Origin: Sweltsa coloradensis
Taxonomy: Eukaryota > Arthropoda > Insecta > Plecoptera > Chloroperlidae
Reading direction: 5' to 3'
NCBI GenBank assembly: GCA_024449915.1
Contig: JAMZAV010003236.1
Location: 1-64,000 of the forward strand
Length of the DNA: 64,000 nucleotides
Notes under the pieces: generated by a model
The model's input: only the letters and a program-made list of their open reading frames with translations
Databases searched by the model: none
What the model was told of the DNA's origin: nothing
Shown: piece after piece, positions 46,018 through 56,295 of the stretch
How the letters are laid out: each line of letters opens with the position of its first letter
Numbering within the stretch: position 1 is the first letter of the stretch
Translations under genes and position numbers: made by a program

Positions 46018-46334
46018 TTAAGCACAAGGGAGGGTTACCAGTTTATTAACTGGTCGGGAAAGAACGCCAGACGCCGAACGAACGGAGGCGACGCGGGGAA
46101 CACCATCTCGACCAGGAAAGAGAGCTTCCACTCGCCCGATCGGCCAAGAGAGGGGGCTGGAATTGGCTGAGAAGAAAAAACGATGTCTCCAACTTTGAGA
46201 TCGGGGCTCCCACGAACCCACTTGTTGCGTTGCATCAGTGTGTGGAGGTATTCGGTTGCCCAACGGTGCCAGAAGGACTGGTGAATTTGCCGAATACGGT
46301 GCCGCCGAGCTACAGGCTTGATGTTTTCATCCAA
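46018..46334 (-). pseudogene. Pao pol C-terminal domain (DUF5641-like)
   Basis: Two overlapping minus frames give RIRQIHQSFWHRWATEYLHT, LMQRNKWVRGSPDLKVGDIV and GRVEALFPGRDGVPRVASVR, then SRPVNKLVTLP. The pattern FW.RW..EYL..L..R.KW......GD.V...........W..GRV....PG.DG..RV...RT..G...RPV.KL..L is diagnostic for the end of BEL/Pao polyproteins. One frameshift near 46120. Confidence 0.88.
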
Positions 46335-46430
46335 CAGGTGTTCGGGGGGAGAGAGCAGGGGAGTGCCAATCCATAAATGGCCAGGACTGATGTAATCGAC
46401 ACCGTCTGCTGGATTTTCTGAGGAGGCGCA

Positions 46431-46970
46431 TTAAGGACGACTGTTGAGCACCGCTTCAATTCGGGCGAACAACGTAGCGTACTCCTCATGAGTGAGGGAG
46501 GTGTCTCCGATGAGACGGTACAAGGTGATTTCGCAGACTTTACTACTGCCTCCCAAAGGCCGCCAAAATTGGGAGCATACGGAGGGTTGAAGTGCCATTG
46601 GACACGAGGGGAAGCGAGAGAAGTAAGATCGGCTCTTTAGAGAGTGAAAGAGAGTCGTGGACTTCACGCAGCTGTCTAGCAGCCCCCACATAGTTCCTCC
46701 CACGTCGGAATAGATGTGGGAGGGAAGACCTCTCCTCGAGAAAGCGATCGAAGCAGGCCAGGAAGGTTTCAGTGGACAGCTCAAAAACCCATCTCCAGAT
46801 GAACTGCCTTGGTGGCCATACACACGAGATGCAGAGAAAACCTTTTGGGTGAGAGGTGCGTTCCGGCGAGTGCTGGTTTTCACCATGAAAGGGCCCGCAA
46901 AATCGGTCCCGCTGGGAGAAAACTCTAGAGCTTTTCACCCGGGGCGCGGGAAGATCGGCCACGGAGGTTG
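46431..46970 (-). pseudogene. Pao integrase catalytic domain
   Basis: Minus strand, in three frames: FSPSGTDFAGPFMVKTS (first Asp), then LPSHIYSDVGG (second Asp), then NFGGLWEAVVKSAK (the Glu), and LYRLIGDTSLTHEEYATLFA with RIEAVLNSRP. All three catalytic residues survive although the frame does not. Integrase would join the element cDNA to host DNA. Confidence 0.88.
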
Positions 46971-47105
46971 GAGAGGCTTGGCCAGAATTTATGACAGGTG
47001 AGACAACGATGGATTCGTTGCCAAAGCAGACCGCGCAAGGACATGATCCAGTAGGATTGCCTGGATCAATGCTGAACGGTTCGGGGACCAGAATGTAATG
47101 AAACC

Positions 47106-47860
47106 TTATGGTAATGATCGCAGATCAGGAGCGATAAAGTGTGCTTCCTTGGGGAAAAGGAGAGGATGACGAGCGTCCTCGTTAAGAGAAGAATGACGCA
47201 ATCGTCCGCCCACCCTGAGAAAACCGGGGGGGTCGACAAACGGCTTGAGAGAGGCGACCGGGATGACAGAGGTTGATCTCGCGAAAGTGGCGGAAACCCA
47301 AAGGAGTAGAAATGATGCTGGGTGAGTCGTATGAAGAGATCTAGAGCTCCTTTTCAGCTCTAGGGGTCCCACGGGACCACGGGGGGGGAGGAGCATTCGA
47401 ACGCTTTGCAAGCAGGAGGCGAGCAAGTGGAAAACCCAAGCAAACACATGTTGAGCTTGAGGAGACTGGAAACTTCTGAAATTTTCTCCAAGAGAGGGTC
47501 CAGGTCTTCAACGCGAGCGACGAGAGTGACCGCGGGCTTCAATCGAGGAGCTCAGAATCGGAAGCCAAATAAAAGTTGGGTCGAGGCCATTGCTCAGGAG
47601 CAGAGCCGAGGAAACCAGGTCCAGAAAGCCACAGGGATGGTTCAAGAAGCTGAACCGGGATAAGCCTCGAGAGGCGCAGTCTGCGGGATTTTCCTCAGAA
47701 CGCCACGTGGGCCCAGTCAGTGGGCGACGTGCTCTCGAGTACTTCAACGACGCGAGTAGCAACGAAAGTCTTGAGTCGATGAGGAGGGGTATTACGCCCG
47801 AGAGAAGGACGAGATGGCTTAAAACGGGAGAGCCACAGAGTAACGCCCACATGAGTCGGG
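47106..47860 (-). pseudogene. Pao post-RNase H region and adaptor, fused across a deletion to the pre-RT segment
   Basis: From 47860 downwards: YSVALPFK-like and SRPSLG (normally just before RT), then immediately HRLKTFVATRVVEVLES and DWAHV, EENPADCASRGL (normally just after RNase H), and further on FVDPPGFLRVGGRLRHSSLN with a HPLLFPKEAH block (adaptor before integrase). The RT and RNase H domains that should lie between are absent. The junction is at about 47786-47800. Confidence 0.82.
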
Positions 47861-47879
47861 GGAGTGAGACTCGAGAAAG

Positions 47880-49021
47880 TGACGTTTCACATAACTGATC
47901 CTCAGGATCTACTTCGGAGGGCGAGGAGTTTTCTTCCGCCCTCCCAAAAGAGGCGCAAGTTGCGCTCGAGGGTCGAGGAGCAGGCGAAGAGAGACACAGG
48001 AGGGTCGGAAGACGTTACTAAAGAGCGAGTTTGGCCAGGACTATCCAACCGAACTGGTTTTGATGGCCGTAGGGTTGTGCCCACGGACCTGCTCCCCGGC
48101 TCTTTTCGAATCTCTGGATAGAGGTCGGCGCCAAGTAGAAAGTCTACTTGATCAGCATGTGAAAACGATCATCAGCAAGATACATGCCACGGAAGCGTTC
48201 GAACACTTCGCGTGCGATTTGAGAAGTCGGGAGGTGACTGGTGATGGTCGGTAAAACCAGAGCCTCAACATGGAGAGTACGGTTGGGGAGAGGCGGGAAG
48301 CGATAGTGCCAGCGCACGTTGCCGCGAGCCAGAGGCGGCAGCAAGACCTATGCCTGACAGATCGGAGCGGCAGGGCTGCATCCTTCAGGCCTAGCTTCCT
48401 CACCAACGACTGAGAGATGGTGGAGACCTGAGAGCCAGGGTCCACCACCGCGCGAAAGGGTTGAAGGTGACCAAGAGAATCCCGAATGAGCGCGCGCCAC
48501 GGTACCCAGCAACACTGTGGGTTGACTATCTCGGGTATCGCGATAGTGGCACGAGAGTACTCGGTTTGAAGAACCGGCACTGGGAGGTGAAGAGCTTTAC
48601 GCCAAGAGATGATGATTGGACGTCCCGAGAGAGAGGGGGATTGCCCGGAGAGTTTGCCGTGGGGTACAGCAACGGTTGTCGAATGCAACATGGAGTGGTG
48701 ACGATTGCTGCCACAAATATTGCAGACACTCTTCGAAGTGCATTGATTTTTCAAGTGCAGCCTAAGCAATTGAAGCATCGCTGCAGGGTCGCAACGTGCG
48801 GTACTTGTCATCAAGAGATTGTTTGCGAAAGACCTCGCATTGATAGAGGGTGTGAGGTGCTTTGCAAACAGGGCAAGAAAGTTGCTTAATACTAGGTCGC
48901 GTGGTGTCAGAGGGCACGCGCCAGGAGGCAGAGGGGGAGCGGTTTTTTGAGCCGGGAGAAGAGAATTAATCCTTTGAGGGGGTTTTGACACAACTATCGG
49001 GTTTTTGCCTACCGCGCACAA
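47880..49021 (-). pseudogene. Pao zinc-finger and aspartic protease region, plus the segment leading to RT
   Basis: The long minus frame (48152-49021) has CNICGSNRHHSMLH (gag-type zinc finger) and AVVDPGSQVSTISQSLVRKL (retroviral-type Asp protease; the active site usually reads D(S/T)G, here DPG). Downstream frames contain FGWIVLAKLAL, SSTLERNLRLFWEGG and a SEVDPEDQLCE block that normally precede RT. The D-P-G change and frame breaks would disable processing. Confidence 0.8.
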
Positions 49022-49651
49022 CTCAAGAGTACGAGACTGCTCTTCAATGAAGCCAAAAACGGAGCTGTACGTCGGTGTCGTGTGCGAGGAGTGTTTACTC
49101 TCGAAAGCTTTACGAGTCGACGGTCATGGTTGGCCAACGTGAGCGAGAGTACAAAAATCACCCAGTCGGGTAATTCTAAGGATTTCAGAGCTCGACAGAA
49201 TTCCTGTGTACTGCGAGGAAACTTTTCAAAACCCGCGTGAGATGCGGATTTCAAAAGGGGTGAAATCTAAAATCTTTTGAACGTACAGACTGGCTAACAA
49301 CCGACTGTTCTGATATCGAGATACAAAGCTTGAAAAGCGAGGGATAGCCTTCGTTGGAGATTTGACAAAACCCAAAATTGTAGCTAGTGCAGCATCAGAT
49401 AAAGAGTTTTCAAAAAAAATGAAATTTCTGACATTGTTGAGAGATTCTTTTCGTCAATTAGAGATTTAAAAAGTGAATAGAATTTTTGGCCAACGAGAAA
49501 TATCTCCTGAGAACGTAGGAAGATCAATGGTAGGCAACGTGATTGAAGATTTGGCTATCGTCGTTTGAGCCACAGCTGCAGCTGCAGTTATGGACTGGCT
49601 TTGATCGAGTTTTTTTGGCGGCAAGAACCTAGATTGAGCTGCATACAACAC
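49009..49651 (-). pseudogene. Pao gag region
   Basis: Minus frames: KSSITLPTIDLPTFSGDISR with W (the LP(K/T)I.LP.F.GD...W gag start motif of BEL/Pao) at 49466-49560, and at 49009-49254 EFCRALKSLELPDWVIF, a gag C-terminal pattern. Stops separate them. Confidence 0.7.
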
Positions 49652-50460
49652 TGTTTCGAAAAGTCGTATACCTTATCCCCCTCAATTTGGGCTTAGCAGG
49701 CGCAGTAACTTGGGGATTTAAGTCAGCGATTGCCAATTGAATTTCTTGAAAATTCGATTTCAATGTAGACAATCTTCGAACCGAGGTCTGACCGAGTCAC
49801 CTCTTCAGGTTTGAGATTTTGCGAAAGCATTGTAAGTTCGCTGGACGGAGGCAAAAACGAGTTCACGTCTATTTACGAGCTTCTTCTGTTTCCAACAGAA
49901 GTTGTTCACCATTGTGAACAGAAAATACAATAACAACATTTTACAAGAAAATAGAAAAAAACGAGCGAGAAATACGTAACAAGTTACCCTTGTAACTAGA
50001 ACGTACATCAAAAAGAGGGATCAATGCCTGATGTCATAACTGAGCGAAAATATTACGTAAAAAATCGTAAACACGGACGAGAAAATAGTAATGCGCCGAG
50101 GAGACGGGAAAGACGTGTCACTACAATGAGAGTGCGCGTGTGATTGCGCGCGACGAGAAGAGATCGGGGAAAATTTCACTAAGACATGATTAGTGACGAG
50201 AATATAGCTTGCATAATAAAACTGAATTATGCAAGCATCAACAAACAAGAAAAGACAGATCGATACAATTTAATTAGAATTCCCGTGATTATCACGGACA
50301 AACGAGAGAACAATGGTTCACACGCCAGAGAGAGCGAATGGAACCATAATGCGTACATCATAACGGGGAAATGAACATGGGGCGTCTAAGCCGGAATGAA
50401 CAGGATAGCACAGTGCGAACGGAAGGATTACCAAAAGATGATTGAAACTGATAATATCTC
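49652..50460 (-). other. Pao 5' leader region, no recognisable coding
   Basis: About 800 bases lie between the primer-binding site and the first gag motif. Frames on either strand have no motif. It may include an eroded gag N-terminus. Confidence 0.5.
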
Positions 50461-50475
50461 GGCTCGGATGGACCA
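50461..50475 (-). other. Pao primer-binding site (tRNA-Tyr-like)
   Basis: The minus strand TGGTCCATCCGAGCC lies 5-6 bases inside the 5' LTR. Its complement, GGCTCGGATGGACCA, ends in CCA and resembles the 3' end of animal tRNA-Tyr (GGCTCG.AGGACCA) with one extra base. Confidence 0.6.
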
Positions 50476-50481
50476 AAACTT

Positions 50482-51087
50482 GATGGGGCCGTGGGCCCTT
50501 TAAAAAAATGGTATTTTGTGGACTGTATAATTGAATTTAAACAACTGAACTTACCCTAAGATGTAGTGCGGGTGTGAAATGAAGTTCAGAGCAGGGGAAG
50601 CGTGGTGACGTAGTTGGTGAGCACACCACGTAACAGATAGGAAAGATTAAAGAGCTCGAGCTTGGGAAAGGAAAAAGAATGAGTAAAAAAATGTGCCTGG
50701 AAGGCATCGAAACCCCAAAACTGCAGTATGAACTGGATGGCGAACGAACTGTGAGCTTGAGTGTGGACTGGAAGTCGGGCGAACTTTAGAACGGAGATGA
50801 ACTGGTGCACTGTACACTTCGCACTGAATATGACTGAGAATCGAAGATTGATTTGCTCTCCGGAGCAGGCCCAAAAGCACAGACTTCACCCTGTGAAAGG
50901 GGACGGGCAACAACTGACTCGCGAGGTCTAATCGCGAGATAAGAGATGACAGAAAACTAGTCAAGAAAGGGAAAAGAGGGGTAACCAGGGTGAATCAGAT
51001 CACAACGAGAAAAACAAGAGATGATACGCGAAAATATAAACAAACCTAGAAACTATACTATTCTAAAAAAAGAACATCGGGGTGAAA
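50482..51087 (-). repeat. Pao 5' LTR
   Basis: Partner of 45307-45903. On the minus strand it runs from TTTCACCCCGATG to GGCCCCATC next to the primer-binding site. The element boundaries are set by the flanking ATTATG duplication. Canonical TG...CA ends are not clean. Confidence 0.87.
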
Positions 51088-51093
51088 ATTATG

Positions 51094-51656
51094 TGTATTT
51101 TATTAATTAATGGGTGTGAAGTGTAAATTTGGCAAAAAGCCTCTAGTGAACTTAAAAAATCCGTGCACACTAAGAATTTGGAGTCCTTACTATCAAGAGC
51201 AAACAGGAGGGTTTGTAGAATTGCAAACAGTTCTGCATTGTAGACGCTGTATGTGAAATGGAGTGTAAAGTTGAAGTTGTTTGCTCCCCGTTGTAAAGGG
51301 AGAGCCGACTGAATTGGTCACTTTTGAACCGTCTGTAAAAAAATTTCTGAAATCTTTTGTAGTTGTATCGGATTTCGTTGAATAGTGCTTGATATTGTAT
51401 GTTTGATTTGGTGGCCTTTTTGTGTTTTGAGAGCTTGTTATGCAGCATGGTTTGTTAAATGTCCAAGGTGGGATTGCCCCATTTGATTTATAGAAAACAA
51501 GGGGAAGTGTAATGTTTAAGGCCTGAAGTAGTTCCAGGGAGCGGATGCCCACCGGTCTCGAGGTCTTCAGGCGAACTTCATACCGATTTTGAAATGGAGG
51601 GTCGAAAACTGCTTTATAAGCTGGGTTTGTAGGAGCAGATTCTGACCTAGGACCTT
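51094..51656 (-). pseudogene. I-type LINE ORF2: RNase H first half (right part of the split LINE)
   Basis: The minus strand reads KGPRSESAPTNPAYKAVFDP, IKHYSTKSDTTTKDFRNFF, FTDGSK (first catalytic Asp of RNase H), YTPFHIQRLQ (where (I)..AE is expected), LLFALDSKDSKFLVCTDFLS (second Asp), and TSHPLINKIHI just before the Pao insertion. The reading resumes at 45300 with ILSKLAAKEN. The EN and RT domains upstream are missing. Confidence 0.82.
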
Positions 51657-52155
51657 TCAAAATCTATGCGGAAAAAATAACCACCAAAGGGGAGGAGTTA
51701 AGAACTGTCGATCCAATACTTATTGGCAATATCCTACACAAGAACTACGACTCAATAATGACAATAAAAAGAATCGGTAAAAATAAAGTAGAAATCGTCG
51801 CAAGTCAACCTTAGAGGCAAAAAAAATCCCAGAAGACAGATCACCCAAAGCATTAAACTTTAACATATATATCCCAGGACAACACACACAAAGGAAAGGA
51901 ATAATAAAAGGAATTGACTTGTCTATTACAGAGGTTGAGGCCGTACAGGAAATTGAAGCAGCAGGAGATTTCAAAATTATATAGGTTGAAAGAACAACGA
52001 AAAGAAACCCATCTCAGCCAGATAACAGAATACCAATCAGACGCCTAACCATCACTTTTGCCGGACAAAAACTACCAGACAAAGTTTACCTCTGCCATAA
52101 CTCCATCCCCGTGGAACCATCCGTGTTCCCGGTCGTATACTGTGGTAACTGTTAA
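51657..52155 (+). pseudogene. I-type LINE ORF1 (gag-like) fragment, inverted relative to its neighbour
   Basis: The plus strand reads KIYAEKITTKGEELRTVDPI, NYDSIMTIKRIGKNKVEIVA, FNIYIPGQHTQRKGIIKGID, RRLTITFAGQKLPDKVYLCH and VFPVVYCGNC with two stops. The pattern (R)(V/L).ITF.G..LP..V......(I/V)(P)VEP(Y)(V)..(V)..C..C is typical of I-clade ORF1 before its zinc knuckles. It begins exactly where the minus-strand ORF2 fragment ends and stops at the first knuckle. Confidence 0.7.
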
Positions 52156-52300
52156 AGAACGTTAAAGAAAGTTAAAGAAACCTAGGTAATTTAGTGCCAT
52201 TGTTTCCCTAGCTGGGCAAGCTTCAGGTATCAATGTTCACAGGTGTGTTGATACCTCTTCAACCCACGCAGAGTATGCACTTTATTACTATTTATTATTA

Positions 52301-53061
52301 TTATTGGATAACGAAGCCGAAGCGAAGATTCCATTTCACTACACTGGAGAAAAAAATCCGGAATGTTTTTTTTCTCTTTTTTTTTTGTATTTTTGTCTGT
52401 TTGTTAGCACGATTCCGGCTAAACCGATACTCCGATTGCGATGAAATTTTATGGAGGTCTTCGAAATCTCTGAACTTAGAACTGCCACGTTTTTGAGCGC
52501 AATCGGAAATTTTTTTCTTATAAAAAACGCAATTTTACGAGTTTTTTCGATTAAAAAAAAAAATCGACTTATAACACTACATGCTTTAACCGATTTTAAT
52601 GATTTTTTCACAGAACCTTTATTTTATGAATTTAGGTATTCGTGTGAAAATTTGAACGCAATCGAAAAATTATTTCTCATGAAAATCGAAATTTTACGTG
52701 TTTTTTTCTTTTTTAAAACAATGTTTTGACTTATAACACCTACATGCTTTATCCAATTGTAATGATTTTTTCACAGAACCTTAATTTTATGAATTTATAC
52801 ATTCGTGTAAAATTTGAGCGCAATCGAATAATTATTTCTTATGAATATCGCAATTTTACGATTTGTTTTTTTAAAATTACGATTCATTTTTTTTAAAGTT
52901 AATTTTTAATTTAATTTAATTAAATTTAAAAAAAATTCTTCAAATTAGTAATGATTTTTTAACAGAACAACAGAAAATCCGCATAACTCATGGCAGCTCA
53001 ATGCACCAATTACGCTCATCCAACAACGCGGCGGGACTTAAGCGTTTTCCTAGTTTACTAT
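52301..53061 (-). repeat. About 790-bp AT-rich interspersed repeat, copy 2 (inverted)
   Basis: Reverse complement of 34105-34896 along its full length, including the subrepeats, the T-run, and both ends (GGAATCTTCGCTTC; CTAGGAAAACGCT). Frames on both strands (Phe/Lys-rich) are artefacts of this repeat. Confidence 0.85.
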
Positions 53062-53228
53062 TTATGCATCAGTAGTATAAGTACAACCAACCGAATCCAA
53101 AATAAAATGGCATATGAGCTGCCTTGGGTGGACATTGATTGGAGGAAACCACATTTGAGTGCAGAGCTAAAAGAATTAAAATATTTGAAAATTGAATATA
53201 CAAGAATATTGATGATAAAATTTATTGT

Positions 53229-53665
53229 TATAAATAAATAATAAATAATAAATAAATTTTATTTAGAGTCTACCCACTCAGTTATATAACTGATTTTCAG
53301 TGGGGGACTTTAAATCAAAGTGACCAAGCCAACCCTGCAGGCCCCGACGCGATCGACGAGTGAGCGATAACCAACCAAAGATCGATATTTTTAATAGGAA
53401 ATATAGCAATCAGTGGTATGGATAGTGCGAACACCCGCGAATCAACGCCAGAATCAACAAGGCCGATTCAGAACAACTCTGAAATTTATTATGTGCTTCG
53501 TTGCTAGGACGGCTCCTAAGTCACCGTTTACAAACTCCTAAGATAAGAAACTGATGGACTTATGTCCAAATCAGAAGTTAAAAAACTTCTGACTTTAACG
53601 GGAATCGAACCCTGGACCTTCTGCATTGGAAGCAGATACGCTAACCACAAGACCAACGAGCCACA
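53229..53665 (-). mobile_element. tRNA-headed SINE, second full-length copy
   Basis: Nearly identical to 12955-13399 from the (AAAT)n tail through ATTTAGAGTCTACCCACTCAG, AGATCGATATTTTTAATAGG and the tRNA-like head with GGTTCGATTCC. It differs at scattered positions, for example GCGATCGACG. Confidence 0.88.
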
Positions 53666-53734
53666 CAAACTGAACGATACCGGGATAGAGCGTCATATGG
53701 CCCAGGCCCCAGGGTATGATGGAAAAACCATAGT

Positions 53735-53960
53735 GCTCAGTTTTGACTTTGAGAATGTTTTTTCACTGCCGCGAGCAGACGTCTCCAACTTTTTCTATAA
53801 GCGCAAACTGAACTGCTACAACCTAACAGACCATCTCCCTCGACAAAAAGGCTTATAATGCACTCTGGCTGGAGTGCATTTCTGGTCGAGGGGATAACCA
53901 CATTGCTAGTGCCATTGTGTAGATTCTCCAACTCTTCGTAGATGAACATTTAGCGGTCAG
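53735..53960 (+). pseudogene. Transposase-like multicopy invertebrate protein fragment
   Basis: Reads TIVLSFDFENVFSLPRADVS, NFFYKRKLNCYNLTDHL, then in shifted frames ALW.ECISGRGDNHIASAIV and LFVDEHLAV. The order (SFD)(F/M)...L.LP...V...(F)Y.R(Q/K)L..YN......., then W.E....RG.NE(I/V)AS is, from memory, shared by large families of uncharacterised DDE-like transposon proteins in arthropods and other invertebrates. The part with the next acidic residue (SDNCGGQN type) is lost. Confidence 0.5.
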
Positions 53961-54596
53961 GAAAATTACAGCCTCAGCAAAATTGAGGTGATGAAATCCT
54001 TGGTGGGCGGCCAAGTTCCAACCTGCTGGAGAACGGCTGCGACTCGAGTGGGCAGGACAAAGATGCTGGTCCGTGTAAATTTATGTTTGTTGCCTCGCCT
54101 GTAGGTCTACGTATTTATTAGTTTAGCTCCAGGCTGGGCCTAAAATGAAAATATAGGCATTATGGTGTGTTTTAAGGCACTAGTCCATCTCAAGGTGAAA
54201 ATTTTGAACAAAGTGTTAGCCTATATTCGTACGGTCAGCTGTAGGTCTACGATCATCGTTTTGGAAATCCTAGCATTGCTGATCCCCGCCTTCTTTTGAC
54301 GCTAAAATTCCCATTTAGTTCCAGTGAGTATACCATTAGTCATCTTCTATTTCATAGATCCAATGAACATGGTGGAGACAGCTTATGAGTGAATTTCAAT
54401 GGTTCCCTCATCGAGGACTCGTCCTTTCCCAACTGTCCTCAAAAGAGGGCACTGTGCCCTACAATGGCCATCTTGCTTGACAAGAAAAATACAATAAATG
54501 TTATTAAATAAATCACAGCAGGGCTTGTAGCTAGACCTAAAGGCATACCCAAATTGCCATTTCAATGTATTTGATGTCCTTACATTTTGTTTACAG

Positions 54597-54746
54597 ATTT
54601 GGATGTTAAATATTGCACAAAGCAATAAGGGACAAGCTCGTGCGTCGAAAGAAGCAACAACCTAGTGGGTCGGCTGTAAAGAACGGGCGGCCATGGGCCT
54701 TAGAGCCCAGTCTTGAATTTCTAGATGGCATTCTTAGTGCTAGGAA
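54597..54746 (+). CDS. Possible exon of a MADF-domain protein
   Basis: An acceptor TTTACAG precedes 54597 and a donor GTGAGT follows 54746. One frame, after a stop near its start, reads AIRDKLVRRKKQQPSGSAVK and NGRPWALEPSLEFLDGIL. LRD.(F/Y)(V)R.......SGSA....W.....L.FL is the second half of the MADF DNA-binding domain, used by fly Adf-1-type factors and by the accessory ORF of some Harbinger elements. The first half is not found upstream. It splices in frame to 54917. Confidence 0.4.
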
Positions 54747-54916
54747 GTGAGTATGCCTGAACTAGCCTTGGGTCAGTATGTTAGTGTCTATCATTATGCA
54801 ACCATCTTGTTAGCTAACCTCTGCTAGGCCCTAGGCCTATCGTTAAACTGGGACTGAAAATGCTGCTTCTGGTGCTTAAAACGATAATACTTAGATTTTG
54901 GAGATTCTGATTCCAG

Positions 54917-55073
54917 CTTTACTACAGGTACTGATACTGAACCTAATTCAAACGTCTCTTTTGATGATGACGTCTCGTTTTTGGCATCAGACGAAGAAAT
55001 AAATTCTGACGATAACATCGATTCTTCGGGCATGTTAGTCGAACAACTTCCCGCTCAAGAAACAGTCTTGTAA
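54917..55073 (+). CDS. Possible acidic second exon of the MADF-like gene
   Basis: The acceptor GATTCCAG ends at 54916. Joined to the 54746 donor it continues in frame as FTTGTDTEPNSNVSFDDDVS, FLASDEEINSDDNIDSSG and LVEQLPAQETVL, ending at a TAA, or at a GTAAAC donor at 55070. Acidic, disordered linkers follow MADF domains in many family members. Support is splice-frame continuity plus composition. Confidence 0.35.
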
Positions 55074-55452
55074 ACGCCAGAAGGCCACAGCAATGTTGTG
55101 GCTGAATAAAATGAAGTGCTAAAGTACCAACCTACAAGCCCTAACATGACATTGCAGAAGGCTGGGGATTACATCCGTACGTCGTACGTCGGCCAATAAA
55201 CTAAATTTGACTAGACATAAATTTAAAACCTTTCCCAACTCATTCACAGCTTTCTTCAGAGACAGAGGGAGAGGGCGAGGAGGAATAGGATGCAATAGGC
55301 AAGAAGAGAGACAAGAAGATAGGCAAATAGGCCTAGTTCTAGTTCTAGGTCAAGGTCAGCCAGTCTGAACACTCATTTAGGAGTAACAACAATTGGGAGC
55401 CTTTTCGGATAAAACATACGTTTTTTGTATTGTTTTCATGTTTACATTGTAG

Positions 55453-55900
55453 GTTCGTACGAAAAATGCAGAGACAAAATGGCAATGTTCGAAAGAGACG
55501 TCAAGCTGTCAGAGTTCTCTGCGGCTAGTAATGTGGTCAGTAAGCAACAACGCTAGAAAAGCAAAAGAACTGGGGAATCGTCGGATTCAGGAACAGATAA
55601 CGACGATGGAAAGAAAATTAAAAGCCAAGAACCTTCCAAAACTTCCACAAGCTCTTGTCCTCACCACTTCCAAACTCATCCCATCCATAAAATCAAATCC
55701 AAATCCAACCCATCCCGTTCTGTGTCCGGCGAACGTTCCAACCGTCAGTCATCTTCTTCCTATGCCAACCAATGCTCAACATCACCACATTGTTCAAAAT
55801 TACACAATTGATCTACTTCCTCTGAACATTCACACCACAGTTCATCTTCACATACAAACCACCGCTAACCACCACGACAACGTGTGAACCTCAGCTCGCC
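55453..55900 (+). pseudogene. Ser/His-rich low-complexity segment, possible third exon
   Basis: The acceptor ACATTGTAG ends at 55452. One frame (KMAMFERDVKLSEFSAASNV, then KRTGESSDSGTDNDDGKK and a Ser/His-rich tail) looks like a disordered protein but has three stops. Another frame is open for 118 codons (55531-55887) but is less protein-like. I cannot decide between them. A hairpin-tail element is inserted directly after it. Confidence 0.3.
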
Positions 55901-55924
55901 CAATCATTCTCGATCCCCCAGTTT

Positions 55925-56295
55925 GATTGGATTAGATATTGCCTAACGTCTCATATTTATGCAACTTGGCTAATCGAGACGAAAAGGGAGGGACGTAAGC
56001 GGTGACGCGGGGGGACAAGGGGTGGACAGGCTTGTGCTGGTCAGAACCAGCCACAAGCGTATGGGGAGGGCAGGGGTTTCCCCACGTCGTGGTCGTCACC
56101 GTCTGTCTCATCATCCGTCCGTGTTGTATTAGTATTAGTATTAGTAGTTTTAGGGCGCTTCAACGGCAAAGATTATTCGCGCACATGTTGTCATTGTCGT
56201 CGCCGTCGGGGAGGTAGTCAAAGGGAAGGGGAAAGTTCCCCGATGACGACCCAGAGCTCGCCATTAGTTTCAGGGAGAAAAACTCCCCTAATTCC
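55925..56295 (-). mobile_element. Hairpin-tail non-autonomous element, copy f, with a small internal insertion
   Basis: Matches copy b from (GATTG)n through ACTCCCCTAATT. At about 56128-56185 it carries ATTAGTATTAGTATTAGTAG and GGGCGCTTCAACGGCAAAG, flanked by TGTTGT on both sides. This is a second, nested insertion of about 57 bases. Confidence 0.8.

Larger units (their letters stand above)
45301..51093 (-). mobile_element. Pao/BEL LTR retrotransposon with 6-bp target-site duplication
   Basis: Two LTRs of about 600 bp (45307-45903 and 50482-51087) flank an internal region whose frames all run on the minus strand in Pao order: gag, zinc finger and protease, [RT-RNase H missing], adaptor, integrase, DUF5641-like tail. 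ATTATG flanks it on both sides (45301-45306, 51088-51093). Removing the element and one ATTATG restores the host LINE frame. The 3' LTR is the left one. The copy is internally deleted and frameshifted. Confidence 0.9.

Noticed and set aside
52339..52729. Phe/Lys-rich frames on both strands
   Set aside because: They lie wholly inside the AT-rich repeat whose inverted copy at 34.1 kb gives the same low-complexity translations.
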